Of a stretch of 64,000 bases of DNA, positions 54,223 through 63,008 are shown one piece after another (positions within the stretch are counted from its first letter, which is position 1; each line of letters begins with the position of its first letter). Source of the stretch: Thalassospira sp. ER-Se-21-Dark (GTDB taxonomy: Bacteria; Pseudomonadota; Alphaproteobacteria; Rhodospirillales; Thalassospiraceae). The stretch spans positions 186,001 through 250,000 of the forward strand of contig NZ_VDEZ01000004.1 in NCBI RefSeq assembly GCF_017922435.1, in the 5' to 3' direction. A program made the translations under genes and the position numbers. Below the pieces are notes generated by a model, which was not told the DNA's origin, searched no databases, and saw nothing but the letters and a program-made list of their open reading frames with translations.

Positions 54223-56121
54223 ATGGCTCTGCTAAAAATCCACGAACCGGGCGAAACACCCCTCCCGCATGAGGACGAACGCCAGATCGCTGTCGGGATC
54301 GATCTTGGAACCACCAACTCGGTGGTTGCAATCTCGAACTCGGAAAAGCCGGAAGTTCTGCGCGATAAATCCGGTGGCAATGCGATTGTGCCCTCTGTCG
54401 TCTATTACGGCGATGACACGCCGGTTGTCGGCGAAGCCGCCCGTGATCAGATCAACTCGGACGCCAGCCGGGTGGTGTCGTCGGTTAAACGTCTGATGGG
54501 CCGTGGTCTGGAAGACGTCAAATCGGTTGCCGGCACGCTGCCTTATCACGTCGAAGTCCCGGAAAAATCCGACGCCGAAAACGGCGAACCGATGATGGTG
54601 CGGCTTAATGTCGGTAGTCGGGTCCTGACCCCGGTGGAGGTTTCGGCAGATATCCTGCGCGCACTGCGCGCCCGTGCCGAAGAAAGCCTTGATAAACCGG
54701 TCGAAAAGGCCGTGATCACGGTGCCGGCCTATTTCGATGACGGGGCGCGCACCGCGACCAAGGATGCCGCCAAGCTGGCCGGTCTGGAAGTCCTGCGTCT
54801 GGTCAATGAACCGACTGCTGCCGCCTTGGCCTATGGCCTTGATAACGGGGCAGAGGGGCTTTATGCCGTCTATGACCTTGGCGGCGGGACCTTTGATATC
54901 TCGCTTCTGAAAATGCAAAAGGGCGTCTTCCAGGTGAAGGCGACCGGTGGGGATGCTGCCCTTGGCGGCGATGATTTCGATCATGCTATTGCCGAACATC
55001 TTCTGGCGGAACGCAAGGATGGTGGTGCGACCGATGATCTTGATGCATCAGATGCCAAACGCCTGCTAAAGGCCGCCCGGACGGTCAAGGAAAGCCTGAC
55101 CGATCAGGACAGTGTCGAAGTCACCGTTGCACTCAATGGCACGGAAACCAAACACACCGTAACGCGCGATCAGTTTGATGCGATGATCGCCAAGCTGGTT
55201 GCCCGCACGGCCGCCATCACCGAACAGGTCCTTGATGACGCCGATGTCCTGCCCGAAGACGTCAAGGGTGTCGTGCTGGTCGGTGGATCTACCCGTGTGC
55301 CAGCCGTGCGCAAGGCGGTGGCCGATCTGTTCGAACAGGAACCGCTGTCGGACATCGACCCGGACGAGGTTGTCGCCCTTGGTGCGGCGCTTCAGGCAGA
55401 GGCTTTGACAGGTGGCTCGGACAACCTTCTTCTGGATGTGACGCCGCTGTCGCTGGGGCTCGAGACCATGGGCGGGATTGTTGAAAAGGTGATTGACCGC
55501 AACACGCCGATCCCGGTGACCAAGGCACAGGAATTCACAACCTATCAGGATGGCCAGTCGGCCATGATGATCCATGTGGTGCAGGGCGAACGTGAAATGG
55601 TCGATCAGTGTCGCTCGCTCGCGCGCTTTGCCCTGACCGGAATTCCGTCAATGGCGGCCGGCGCTGCACGCATCCGTGTACAGTTCAATGTCGATGCTGA
55701 CGGCCTTCTGACCGTCTCGGCCCGCGAAGAAACCACGGGTACTGAACAGGAAGTCGCGGTCAAGCCGACCTATGGCATCAATGAGTCTGATATGGCGACC
55801 ATGTTGCGCGATAGCATGGTCCATGCCCGCGAAGACATGGAAATGCGTGTCCTGACCGAGGCCCGCGTCGAAGCACGTCGCAACATCCTGGCGGTCAATG
55901 CCGCGATGGAGGCTGACCGTGCGCTTCTGACCAAGGAAGACGAGGCCAACATCAAACAGGCCATTGCCAATCTTGAAACGGCCGCCGCAGGCGATAACCG
56001 CGATGCGATCAATGACGCCGCCGAGGCGCTTGAAAATGCATCCCGCCCGTTTGCCGAGGCCCGTATGGATAGCCGGATCCGCCAGGCACTTGCCGGGCAA
56101 AATGTCGATGAAGTTCACTAG
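54223..56121 (+). CDS. hscA: Fe-S assembly Hsp70-type chaperone HscA
   Basis: DnaK-family ATPase specialised for IscU. The 632-residue product has the N-terminal ATPase ([35 protein letters not shown] in parts, [29 protein letters not shown]), the linker [14 protein letters not shown] and the substrate-binding domain that takes the LPPVK peptide of IscU. It lacks the C-terminal EEVD and is shorter at the end than DnaK. The start [11 protein letters not shown] is the usual HscA N-terminus. Confidence 0.97.
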   Translation: MALLKIHEPGETPLPHEDERQIAVGIDLGTTNSVVAISNSEKPEVLRDKSGGNAIVPSVVYYGDDTPVVGEAARDQINSDASRVVSSVKRLMGRGLEDVKSVAGTLPYHVEVPEKSDAENGEPMMVRLNVGSRVLTPVEVSADILRALRARAEESLDKPVEKAVITVPAYFDDGARTATKDAAKLAGLEVLRLVNEPTAAALAYGLDNGAEGLYAVYDLGGGTFDISLLKMQKGVFQVKATGGDAALGGDDFDHAIAEHLLAERKDGGATDDLDASDAKRLLKAARTVKESLTDQDSVEVTVALNGTETKHTVTRDQFDAMIAKLVARTAAITEQVLDDADVLPEDVKGVVLVGGSTRVPAVRKAVADLFEQEPLSDIDPDEVVALGAALQAEALTGGSDNLLLDVTPLSLGLETMGGIVEKVIDRNTPIPVTKAQEFTTYQDGQSAMMIHVVQGEREMVDQCRSLARFALTGIPSMAAGAARIRVQFNVDADGLLTVSAREETTGTEQEVAVKPTYGINESDMATMLRDSMVHAREDMEMRVLTEARVEARRNILAVNAAMEADRALLTKEDEANIKQAIANLETAAAGDNRDAINDAAEALENASRPFAEARMDSRIRQALAGQNVDEVH

Positions 56122-56275
56122 GAAGTGAATTAATCGACACCGGCGGAATTGACAAACCGGCGAACTGCGGCGATTGTCCCCGACAACCGCCAAGGTCAGG
56201 CCGGATAAGCGACCCGTATCGCGGGGCGCATAAACAGAGATCGAACGAAAAGTATTACCGAGGAGAAAGGCACAA

Positions 56276-56611
56276 ATGCCTAAGATCGTTTTTGTCGAGC
56301 CGGATGGCACCGAAAAGGAATTCGAAGTCGCCGACGGCCTGTCTGTTCTGGAAGCTGCCCACAAGAACGGCATTGACCTTGAAGGTGCTTGCGAAGGTTC
56401 GCTGGCATGTTCGACCTGCCACGTCATTCTTGAAGATGACTGGTTTGACAAGCTTGATGAACCGTCCGAAGACGAAGAAGACATGCTTGACCTTGCCTTT
56501 GGCCTGACCGAGACCTCGCGTCTTGGCTGCCAGATCATCATGAGCGACGAGCTCGACGGTCTGCGTGTCAAACTTCCGTCCGCGACCCGCAACATGATGG
56601 TCGACAAGTAA
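56276..56611 (+). CDS. fdx: [2Fe-2S] ferredoxin of the isc system
   Basis: Electron donor for cluster assembly. The 111-residue adrenodoxin-type ferredoxin has ligands Cys39, Cys45, Cys48 and Cys85 ([10 protein letters not shown], then SRLGC). GAGGAGAAAGG precedes the ATG at 56276. The 154-base spacer after hscA holds no gene I can support. Confidence 0.97.
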   Translation: MPKIVFVEPDGTEKEFEVADGLSVLEAAHKNGIDLEGACEGSLACSTCHVILEDDWFDKLDEPSEDEEDMLDLAFGLTETSRLGCQIIMSDELDGLRVKLPSATRNMMVDK

Positions 56612-56665
56612 GTTTCACCTTCTGCTGACCGGGCGCATTGCCGCCCGGTGTCAAAGGAGACGGAT

Positions 56666-56863
56666 ATGCGTTGGACAGACATTCAGGACATCGCGATCGA
56701 GCTTGAGGAAGCCCATCCGGACAAGGATAACCTCAACCTTCGCTTTACCGACCTGCATAAATGGGTCACCGAGCTTGAAGGTTTTGAAGACGATCCTTCG
56801 AAGTCGAACGAGAAGATTCTCGAAGCCATCCAGATGGCCTGGATCGACGAGCGCGACGACTGA
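56666..56863 (+). CDS. iscX: Fe-S cluster assembly protein IscX
   Basis: Small acidic regulator that binds IscS and iron. From the ATG at 56666, with AAGGAG upstream, the product has 65 residues: MRWTDIQDIAIELEEAHPD, then VDP-type acidic helices (FTDLHKWVTELEGFEDDP) and the C-terminal AIQMAWIDERDD. It is the last gene of the operon; a terminator follows. Confidence 0.95.
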   Translation: MRWTDIQDIAIELEEAHPDKDNLNLRFTDLHKWVTELEGFEDDPSKSNEKILEAIQMAWIDERDD

Positions 56864-56914
56864 TTTCGATGAGTGTGATGTGCGCCAAACGGCCTGCACC
56901 CTGATCACGAAAAT

Positions 56915-56955
56915 GCGGACCAGCCTGCAACATGCGGGCTGGTCCGTTCTTGTTT
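56915..56955 (+). terminator. Terminator at the end of the isc operon
   Basis: GGACCAGCC (56917-56925) pairs with GGCTGGTCC (56937-56945), with further pairs at the base, followed by GTTCTTGTTT. Confidence 0.8.
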
Positions 56956-56988
56956 GAGCCACCATGAATAAACAGGGAAGGGACCAGC

Positions 56989-57693
56989 ATGAGCAAACCC
57001 GCCACCTTCACCGACATCATTCCCGTCGACAGTCTGTTTGGCAAATTGCGCACCTGCGCACCCGAAGCCTGGCAAAGCTATGTCTGCCATGACTTCGTCA
57101 AACAGCTTGGCAACGGCACACTGCCCGAGGCCGCGTTCAAGCATTACCTCATTCAGGACTACCTGTTCCTGATCCAGTTTGCGCGCGCCTATGCGCTGGC
57201 GGCCTATAAGGCCGAAGACCTGCATGCCATGCGCCAGTTTTCCGGCACAGTGCATGCCATCCTCGATATGGAAATGAGCCTGCATCTGGACTTCTGCAAA
57301 GGCTGGGGCTTGTCCGAGGCCGATATCGTCGCAGAGGCCGAGGCACGGGCGTGCATCACCTATACCCGCTATGTGCTTGATCGGGGGCATCAGGGGGACG
57401 TGGTGGACCTGCAGGTGGCCCTGATGCCCTGTATGGTGGGCTATGCCGAAATCGCAAACCGCCTGATGGCAAGTTCTGATACTGTGCTTGACGGCAATCC
57501 GTACCGGGCATGGATTGAAATGTATGCGTCCGACGAATTCCAAGACGTGGCAAAGGCCGAGATCGAGTTGCTTGAACACACAGTTGCCACGCGCGGCGGG
57601 CATCGCCGCCTCGAAGGGCTGGTGGAAACCTTTACCATGGCAAGCCGCCTTGAAGCCGATTTTTGGCAGATGGGACTTGATCTGGCAAAATAG
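56989..57693 (+). CDS. tenA: TenA-family thiaminase II
   Basis: Hydrolyses aminopyrimidine forms of degraded thiamin for salvage to HMP. The 234-residue all-helical protein has the active-site Cys in VALMPCMVGYAEI, the Glu near ELLEHTVA and Tyr/Asp residues in HYLIQDYLFLIQFARAYA. It could be the TenA_E type, but the Cys is present, so the TenA_C type fits. It sits alone between isc and mnmA; ThiSG is at 11.6 kb. Confidence 0.92.
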   Translation: MSKPATFTDIIPVDSLFGKLRTCAPEAWQSYVCHDFVKQLGNGTLPEAAFKHYLIQDYLFLIQFARAYALAAYKAEDLHAMRQFSGTVHAILDMEMSLHLDFCKGWGLSEADIVAEAEARACITYTRYVLDRGHQGDVVDLQVALMPCMVGYAEIANRLMASSDTVLDGNPYRAWIEMYASDEFQDVAKAEIELLEHTVATRGGHRRLEGLVETFTMASRLEADFWQMGLDLAK

Positions 57694-57822
57694 GCCAAGA
57701 TCGCCTATATAAGCCCGAATAAACCGTCACGGGTGGCGTACGCGCCGCCCGTTGGTCGTTTGAGATCGATCTTTGTACAACTTCTTGTCGCTGCGGCCTT
57801 GACCCGCAGATGGGTGGGAAAA

Positions 57823-58968
57823 ATGAATAGTCTTGGCTTTGATAAAGCCCCGGAAGATACCCGCGTGGTTGTCGCCATGTCGGGCGGGGTTGATAGCTCT
57901 GCCGTTGCGGCCCTTCTGAAATCAGAAGGCTATGACGTGGTGGGCATCACGCTTCAGCTTTATGATATGGGGGCCAATGCCCCGACCCGTGCGAAATCCT
58001 GTTGTGCCGGGCGCGATATTTATGACGCGCGCAAGGTGGCCGAGGATATCGACATTCCCTATTACGTGCTCGATTACGAATCACGCTTCCGCGAAGAAGT
58101 GATCGATGATTTTGCCGACAGCTATATGCGCGGCGAAACCCCGATCCCGTGCGTGAAATGCAATCAGACCGTCAAATTCCGCGATCTGCTTGAAACGTCC
58201 TATGACCTTGGGGCCGATTGCATGGCGACCGGCCATTATGTGCAGCGGAAACTGGGCGCCAATGGTCGGGCCGAATTGCACCGCGCAGCGGACCCCAACC
58301 GTGATCAAAGCTACTTCCTGTTCACCACCACCCAGGAACAGCTTGATTTCCTGCGCTTCCCGCTGGGTCATTTGATGAGCAAGGCGGAAACCCGTGCGCT
58401 TGCCGCCAAGTTTGGCCTTGAAGTCGCCGATAAGCCCGACAGTCAGGACATCTGCTTTGTCCCGGATGGTAAATATGCCCGTCTGGTCGAAAAGCTGCGT
58501 CCAGAGGCCGGCGAACCCGGCGAGATCGTTGATCTTGACGGTAATGTGCTCGGCGATCATCGCGGCCTGATCCATTACACGGTCGGGCAGCGACGCGGGC
58601 TTAATATCGGTGGCACGGCAGAACCGCTTTATGTCGTTAAACTCTCGCCCGAAAAGCGTCAGGTTATTGTCGGGCCGAAGACGGCCTTGGCCAAGAAACT
58701 GGTTTATGTTCGCGAACTCAACTGGCTTGATGGTGATCAGATTGATGAAAACGGGGTTGAGGTCGAAGTCAAACTGCGCTCGGCCATGCAGCCGACCACG
58801 GCAACCGTCTACCCCGAAGCATCCGGCGAGGCCCGCATTGAACTGCACGATGCGCAGTTTGGCATCGCACCGGGGCAGGCCGGTGTGTTCTATCAGGGCG
58901 AACGCGTGCTTGGCGGTGGCTGGATCACCCGCGAAGAGCTGATCGGCAACACCGCAAGTGCCGCCTGA
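57823..58968 (+). CDS. mnmA: tRNA 2-thiouridylase MnmA
   Basis: Thiolates U34 of tRNAs for Lys, Glu and Gln, using sulfur relayed from IscS. From the ATG at 57823 the product has 381 residues. The PP-loop is SGGVDSS (20-26); the catalytic cysteines are Cys113 ([10 protein letters not shown]) and Cys211 ([10 protein letters not shown]). TGHYVQ, the DQSYFL block and the C-terminal beta-barrel ([16 protein letters not shown]) are typical. A GTG-started extension to 57733 lacks homology. A hairpin CGGGTGGCG/CGCCGCCCG (57730-57751) lies in the leader. Its location next to isc fits its sulfur source. Confidence 0.96.
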   Translation: MNSLGFDKAPEDTRVVVAMSGGVDSSAVAALLKSEGYDVVGITLQLYDMGANAPTRAKSCCAGRDIYDARKVAEDIDIPYYVLDYESRFREEVIDDFADSYMRGETPIPCVKCNQTVKFRDLLETSYDLGADCMATGHYVQRKLGANGRAELHRAADPNRDQSYFLFTTTQEQLDFLRFPLGHLMSKAETRALAAKFGLEVADKPDSQDICFVPDGKYARLVEKLRPEAGEPGEIVDLDGNVLGDHRGLIHYTVGQRRGLNIGGTAEPLYVVKLSPEKRQVIVGPKTALAKKLVYVRELNWLDGDQIDENGVEVEVKLRSAMQPTTATVYPEASGEARIELHDAQFGIAPGQAGVFYQGERVLGGGWITREELIGNTASAA

Positions 58969-59079
58969 TCGGGATTGCCCGATGAACGAATAGGACGGGC
59001 GAGGGCGCATGTTCCTCGCCCGCCAGTTTCACCAGAAGTTTTGCGGGAAGGTTTTTTGACAAAATCGTCAAAAAGGCGC

Positions 59080-59108
59080 TTGACGGGGACGGCTCCCTGA
59101 CTTAAAAA
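59080..59108 (+). promoter_or_regulatory. Possible tRNA-Met promoter
   Basis: TTGACG (59080-59085), a 17-base spacer and TAAAAA (59103-59108), 43 bases before the tRNA. The -35 is good and the -10 weak. Confidence 0.35.
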
Positions 59109-59151
59109 CCGCCTCGTTCCAAGCGTACCGGAACACCACAAAATTCCTTGT

Positions 59152-59228
59152 GGCCGAGTAGCTCAGCTGGTTAGAGCAGCGGAATCATAATCCGCGTGTC
59201 GGGGGTTCAAGTCCCTCCTCGGCTACCA
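59152..59228 (+). tRNA. tRNA-Met (CAT), elongator
   Basis: A 77-base tRNA with encoded CCA. The acceptor stem pairs GGCCGAG with CTCGGCT (one G-U at position 1). The anticodon stem GCGGA/TCCGC encloses the loop ATCATAA, anticodon CAT. The T-arm is GGGGG TTCAAGT CCCTC. The body resembles alphaproteobacterial elongator tRNA-Met. A lysidine-modified tRNA-Ile2 is the alternative for a CAT anticodon; initiator tRNA is excluded because position 1 pairs. Confidence 0.9.
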
Positions 59229-59271
59229 ATTAAAAACCCCCTCATGGCTTCGCCTGAGGGGGTTTTTAATT
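59228..59271 (+). terminator. Terminator of the tRNA-Met gene
   Basis: A 17-base perfect inverted repeat: AATTAAAAACCCCCTCA and TGAGGGGGTTTTTAATT around 10 bases. It begins on the last base of the tRNA CCA. Confidence 0.9.
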
Positions 59272-59336
59272 GATCGCCTTGGATCGGGCTCGCCCCCGGG
59301 GGGCACGAGAAAGCGAGGCACGCAGCTATCGATAGA

Positions 59337-59357
59337 CGTTGCGCGAAATGCGCAACG
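59337..59357. repeat. Inverted repeat downstream of tRNA-Met
   Basis: CGTTGCGC (59337-59344) and GCGCAACG (59350-59357) around GAAAT. It lies in the 59272-59444 gap, which has no gene and is otherwise G/C-rich with short repeated GGATC and GGGCT words. No integrase or attachment duplication is visible. Confidence 0.45.
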
Positions 59358-59444
59358 ATCCGCCGGGCTTTGCCCAAGGATAAAAAGCAGCCCAATGGCT
59401 GATTTTTACAACTCCCTCCGTCACGTTAATCAGAACGGTCTCAC

Positions 59445-60332
59445 CTAACTCACTCTAGCTTGTGTCTGAAGCGCCCGCCAAATCTCACCCTGCACCCGAC
59501 CCATCGCCTGATCCCGCCGTCTTATGGCGAAGACTTCAGTATGGCGTGGGCGAAAATCTGCGATGTTGAGCGCAACAAGTTCTCCGCTTTTAAGTTCCTC
59601 CGTGATCATGTGTTCGGGCAGGCCTCCCCAGCCGTGCCCGTTCATGATGACCGATTTCTTGGTGGCGAAATCTGATACGGTCCAGCGCCGCCCGCCCGCC
59701 AGCACGTCGCGTGTTTGATTGTAATCCGGGCCACCTGTGCCCGAGACGATGACCTGCACATAGCTTTGCATTTCCATGCGCGATCGCATGCCGCTGCGCC
59801 CGGCCACAGGGAAGCTGCGATGGGCGACGGGGCGAATGACGACCGTGCCGACAGGTGTGGTTTCGACGTGATCAATATCGACACCCTCCATCCCCGCGAT
59901 AATCAGATCCGCATCCCTCTTCATCAACCGGGCCAGTGGACCGCCCATCATTTCGGTGGCAACCGCGATGTGGGTATTGGGGAATTTGTCGCCGATTTGA
60001 CCAAGGATTTTAAGGATCGGTTCGAGCGACATGGTTGCGGTCAGTGCGATGCGCACCAGTGGTTCCTGTGTGCTGCGCAGTTCCTGAGCGGTTGCCTGAA
60101 GTTTGCGAAATTGATCAAGAACGCGGGTGGCTTCGCGCAGGAATACTTCCCCCTCGGATGACAGGCGGGGGCGGTAGTCTTCGCGTGAGAAGATGGCAAA
60201 GCCCAGCTCGTCTTCCAGTTTGCGCACCTGATGGCTGATGGCCGATTGCGCCTTGTTCAGGCGATCCGCGGCCCCGCGAAAGGTGCCGGTGCTGACCACC
60301 GCGTCGACGGCGATGAGTTGTTCGAGGTTCAT
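59445..60332 (-). CDS. LysR family transcriptional regulator
   Basis: From the ATG at 60332 (GAGG upstream) the product has 295 residues. The HTH (residues 1-60) reads MNLEQLIAVDAVVSTGTFRG with LNKAQSAISHQVRKLEDELG, the standard LysR pattern, and the C-terminal periplasmic-binding-like effector domain follows (about 90-290; LVRIALTATMSLEPILKIL). It is divergent from the GST/NTF2/tautomerase operon with a 113-base gap holding a perfect dyad, so it most likely controls that operon and itself. The effector is unknown. Confidence 0.92.
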   Translation of the reverse strand: MNLEQLIAVDAVVSTGTFRGAADRLNKAQSAISHQVRKLEDELGFAIFSREDYRPRLSSEGEVFLREATRVLDQFRKLQATAQELRSTQEPLVRIALTATMSLEPILKILGQIGDKFPNTHIAVATEMMGGPLARLMKRDADLIIAGMEGVDIDHVETTPVGTVVIRPVAHRSFPVAGRSGMRSRMEMQSYVQVIVSGTGGPDYNQTRDVLAGGRRWTVSDFATKKSVIMNGHGWGGLPEHMITEELKSGELVALNIADFRPRHTEVFAIRRRDQAMGRVQGEIWRALQTQARVS

Positions 60333-60344
60333 GTATGCCTCAAG

Positions 60345-60365
60345 ATGATCTGATTTATAGATCAT
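60345..60365. promoter_or_regulatory. Dyad operator for the adjacent LysR regulator
   Basis: ATGATCT (60345-60351), a 7-base spacer GATTTAT and AGATCAT (60359-60365), a perfect inverted repeat with the T-N11-A core typical of LysR sites. It starts 13 bases upstream of the regulator's ATG and about 80 bases from the divergent GST gene. Confidence 0.55.
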
Positions 60366-60445
60366 TACTATGAAAAGTCGATATTATCAATTGCTCGTCT
60401 GGTTTGGCATTAAAGGGGGCATAGATCAAACCAAAGGAGCTACCC

Positions 60446-61054
60446 ATGAAACTCTATTACTTGCCCGGTGCCTGTTCGCTTGCCAGCCACATCATGTTGC
60501 ATGAAGTGGGGGCCAAGTTTGACATCGAAAGCGTTGATGTTGCGCAAGGCCTGACCGAAACCGGCCGCACATATCGTGAAATCAGCCCGAATGGCTATGT
60601 GCCCGCCCTTGAGATCGAAACGGGGGATACCCTGACCGAAGGTGTCGCGATCTTGCAATACATTGCAGACACCCATGCGGATCGTGCCTTTTCGCCAAAG
60701 CCCGGTTCGGTCGCACGCGCGCGCCTGCAACAGTTTCTGAACTTTGCGGCGGCGGAATTGCATAAATCCTGGGGCCCGCTTTTCACCGATGGGGCGAGCG
60801 CGGCCGAACAGCTTGCGGCCAAGCAGAAGGTCGCAACCAAGTTTGACCATCTTGAAAGTGTTTTGGCAGATGGTCGCGACTTCCTTGTCGAGAACCGATT
60901 TTCGGTGGCGGATGCCTATACCTTTGTTCTGGCGAACTGGGCGAATTTCAAGGAAATCGATCTCGTTAATTGGCCGCATCTTGCAAAGTTCGTAGCGCGC
61001 ATTCAGGCCCGCCCGGCGACACAAGCCGCGATGAAAGCCGAGGGGCTTGTGTAA
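60446..61054 (+). CDS. Glutathione S-transferase, beta-class-like
   Basis: A 202-residue GST. The thioredoxin-like N-domain starts MKLYYLPGACSLASHIML, with the beta-class Cys/Ser active-site region (GACSLASH), and the SPNGYVPALEI glutathione site with cis-Pro is present. The helical C-domain has FSVADAYTFVLANW. It could conjugate or reduce electrophiles. The stop overlaps the next ATG by one base (TAATG), so translation is coupled with the NTF2-like gene. Confidence 0.92.
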   Translation: MKLYYLPGACSLASHIMLHEVGAKFDIESVDVAQGLTETGRTYREISPNGYVPALEIETGDTLTEGVAILQYIADTHADRAFSPKPGSVARARLQQFLNFAAAELHKSWGPLFTDGASAAEQLAAKQKVATKFDHLESVLADGRDFLVENRFSVADAYTFVLANWANFKEIDLVNWPHLAKFVARIQARPATQAAMKAEGLV

Positions 61055-61446
61055 TGCAGCTATCTGATGAATTGCAAATTGATGACGACGTCAAAGCCTT
61101 GATGGAGCGCTATTTCGACGGGCTTTATCAGTCTGACAGTGAAATCCTGCGCACCGTGTTTCATCCTGAACTTGCCTATGTCAACGCGACGGACGGCAAT
61201 CACGAGTTCATGGACCTTGAGACATACATGACGCGCATCGATAACCGTGAACCCCCGGCTAAACGCGGTGATCCGCGCCGCGAAAGCGTTGACCGGGTAA
61301 CCCAGACGGGCCGCCAGATGGGCTTGGTCGAAGCCCGCATGACCATGATGGGACGGGATTATCAAGACCTGCTGACACTGATCCATACCGATGACGGATG
61401 GAAGGTGATCACCAAGGTTTTCGCGTATCGCGCAAAGGAGGACTGA
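61054..61446 (+). CDS. NTF2/SnoaL-like (lumazine-binding-type) small protein
   Basis: A 130-residue cone-shaped alpha+beta fold protein: N-terminal helices (VKALMERYFDGLYQSDSEIL), VFHPELAYVNATDG, and C-terminal strands VEARMTMMGRDYQDLLTLIH and KVITKVFAYR. Members bind or transform small molecules. Its start ATG overlaps the GST stop and its end lies 3 bases before the tautomerase gene, so the three proteins are made together, probably for one detoxification or degradation step. The specific reaction is unknown. Confidence 0.83.
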   Translation: MQLSDELQIDDDVKALMERYFDGLYQSDSEILRTVFHPELAYVNATDGNHEFMDLETYMTRIDNREPPAKRGDPRRESVDRVTQTGRQMGLVEARMTMMGRDYQDLLTLIHTDDGWKVITKVFAYRAKED

Positions 61447-61449
61447 GCA

Positions 61450-61671
61450 ATGCCGTACGTCAATATCAAGCTCACCCGTGAAGGCGGGCCGGATGGAACC
61501 GGCCCAACGTCAGAGGAAAAAGCCCAACTGATCAAGGGCGTAACTGATCTGCTTCAGAACGTTCTGAACAAGTCACCCGCCACGACCTTTGTCGTAATCG
61601 ATGAAGTATCGCTTGATGATTGGGGTATTTCTGGGCAATCGGTGCGCAAGATCAGGGCTGCCCAAGGCTAA
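61450..61671 (+). CDS. 4-oxalocrotonate tautomerase-family protein
   Basis: A 73-residue tautomerase. Mature proteins of this family begin with catalytic Pro2, present in MPYVNIKLTREGG. The helix EEKAQLIKGVTDLLQNVLNK and the strand TTFVVIDEVSLDDWG with the family's WG end are typical. It is probably a hexamer. The third gene of a LysR-linked operon with GST and NTF2-like protein. Confidence 0.9.
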   Translation: MPYVNIKLTREGGPDGTGPTSEEKAQLIKGVTDLLQNVLNKSPATTFVVIDEVSLDDWGISGQSVRKIRAAQG

Positions 61672-61692
61672 GCTCTGACAGGACTCTATCTT

Positions 61693-61735
61693 CGAAACAA
61701 GCCCTGCATCCCTTGATGTGGGGCTTGTTTCGTTT
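61693..61735 (+). terminator. Terminator of the GST/NTF2/tautomerase operon
   Basis: CGAAACAAGCCC (61693-61704) and GGGCTTGTTTCG (61721-61732), with inner CATC/GATG pairing and a TTT tail. Confidence 0.8.
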
Positions 61736-61801
61736 CGGCGCTGCCCGGACAAGCGTTAGGTACGTTTGTTATGAACCTGGATCAGCGACATCCGAAATGG
61801 G

Positions 61802-62611
61802 TTACTTGGTTACACTGGCTCGGCCGAGAACTTCATTGTTGATGCAAGAGGCATAGATCCAATCAGAGTCCGTTACGCCCAGCTTGTTGCACAGCGCCTG
61901 CGAGGAGGGGTTATCAAGGCGAACGCCAGTCATGAAACCTCGTGCAGCTTCTTTTTCCCACATATGAATGATTGCCTTGGCACCAAGAATTAAGCCGATC
62001 TTTTCGCCCCGTCTGTCCTCACGCGTGGCAAGCATGCCCCAAAATACATCGTTTGGTCGCGCTCCGGACGGATGATGCATCACGAATGAAGATGCACTCG
62101 CAACCGGTGCGCCAGCCGCGTCAATGGCAACCAAGTTTATGCCGCGCCTGCCTTGACCCCGCATGATGGCGCCCGGCACAGGCATGACGTCACAGGATTG
62201 GCAAAGTGCTGCAACATCAGCGACCAGTTCATTCGGCGACATTTTGTCGAGTGCTACAATCGACAGGTCGCTTGGCATGTCATATTTATCAAGGACTTGA
62301 CGGCTGGCCTCGTAGGTCGCTTCACCACCCCAATAATGTTCATGGCGGTCACACGAAAACCCGCGTGCCTTCAGTTCTGCGAACAGTTTATCTGCCTTGA
62401 ATTTGGGGAAATAATAGGCAACCGATGCGCCAAGCAAAGAGGCGACAGATGCAAGTATGTCGGCGGTGTCGGTCTGTATATCGGACAGGGCGACCGTCCG
62501 GCCGTAATATGCAAATCTCGGATTGTCCTTTATCAGTGACCAAAGAGCCGCACTCCTCTTCATCAGAGCGATACTGCTTTCTGTCCCGAAAAATTCCTGA
62601 TGATTATCCAA
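61802..62611 (-). CDS. GNAT-like acetyltransferase, two-part
   Basis: A roughly 270-residue protein with a degenerate N-terminal half and a clear C-terminal GNAT half: NDVFWGMLATREDRRGEKIG (acetyl-CoA loop) and TGVRLDNPSSQALCNKLG. The N-terminal half (YYFPKFKADKLFAELKARGF, HYWGGEATYEASRQVL) may be a second, non-catalytic GNAT-like lobe. Start choice is uncertain: TTG at 62611 has AAGGGA upstream; TTG at 62626 and ATG at 62563 are alternatives. Substrate unknown. Confidence 0.72.
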   Translation of the reverse strand: MDNHQEFFGTESSIALMKRSAALWSLIKDNPRFAYYGRTVALSDIQTDTADILASVASLLGASVAYYFPKFKADKLFAELKARGFSCDRHEHYWGGEATYEASRQVLDKYDMPSDLSIVALDKMSPNELVADVAALCQSCDVMPVPGAIMRGQGRRGINLVAIDAAGAPVASASSFVMHHPSGARPNDVFWGMLATREDRRGEKIGLILGAKAIIHMWEKEAARGFMTGVRLDNPSSQALCNKLGVTDSDWIYASCINNEVLGRASVTK

Positions 62612-63008
62612 CTCTGTCCCTTTCAAGCTTTGCCGATTTGCGAACCGTTTTCTTGAGTTCGCTCAGCTGACTAAAGGAGGCGTGGACGATCGCCGCGCCT
62701 GGTTAGATGGACACGGCTTCACTTTGAACTGACCTATATTGCGTCATGCGGATGCCGGATAGTGCCCGCCAATGTCAAAAGACAAGTATATACGATGGTA
62801 CAGGAGTTTTCATACTTCTGCCAGCAATGTCGGGCACTCGCGCGATGTTTATGTGCCGGGGGAATGTGTGGTCGTATAGCTGACATGCTTGTCCGGTATG
62901 GGGAAAATGTCGTTCTTAAGGATAATGCCCCAAAGGTTGGCTTTTATTTATACGGACGTATGTATATATTCGGCGCGATAAATTTACTCGGGAAACCCAC
63001 GCCCACCA
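62612..63008. other. Gap before the PAS-GGDEF gene, no gene supported
   Basis: About 400 bases, with AT-rich stretches near 62938-62990. The plus-strand open frame at 62762-63142 is cysteine-rich and overlaps the real gene downstream, so I reject it. No clear promoter was found. Confidence 0.4.

Noticed and set aside
59152-59444. tRNA-Met as an attachment site of an integrated element
   Set aside because: No integrase, no duplicated tRNA 3' end, and the following genes look like ordinary chromosome.
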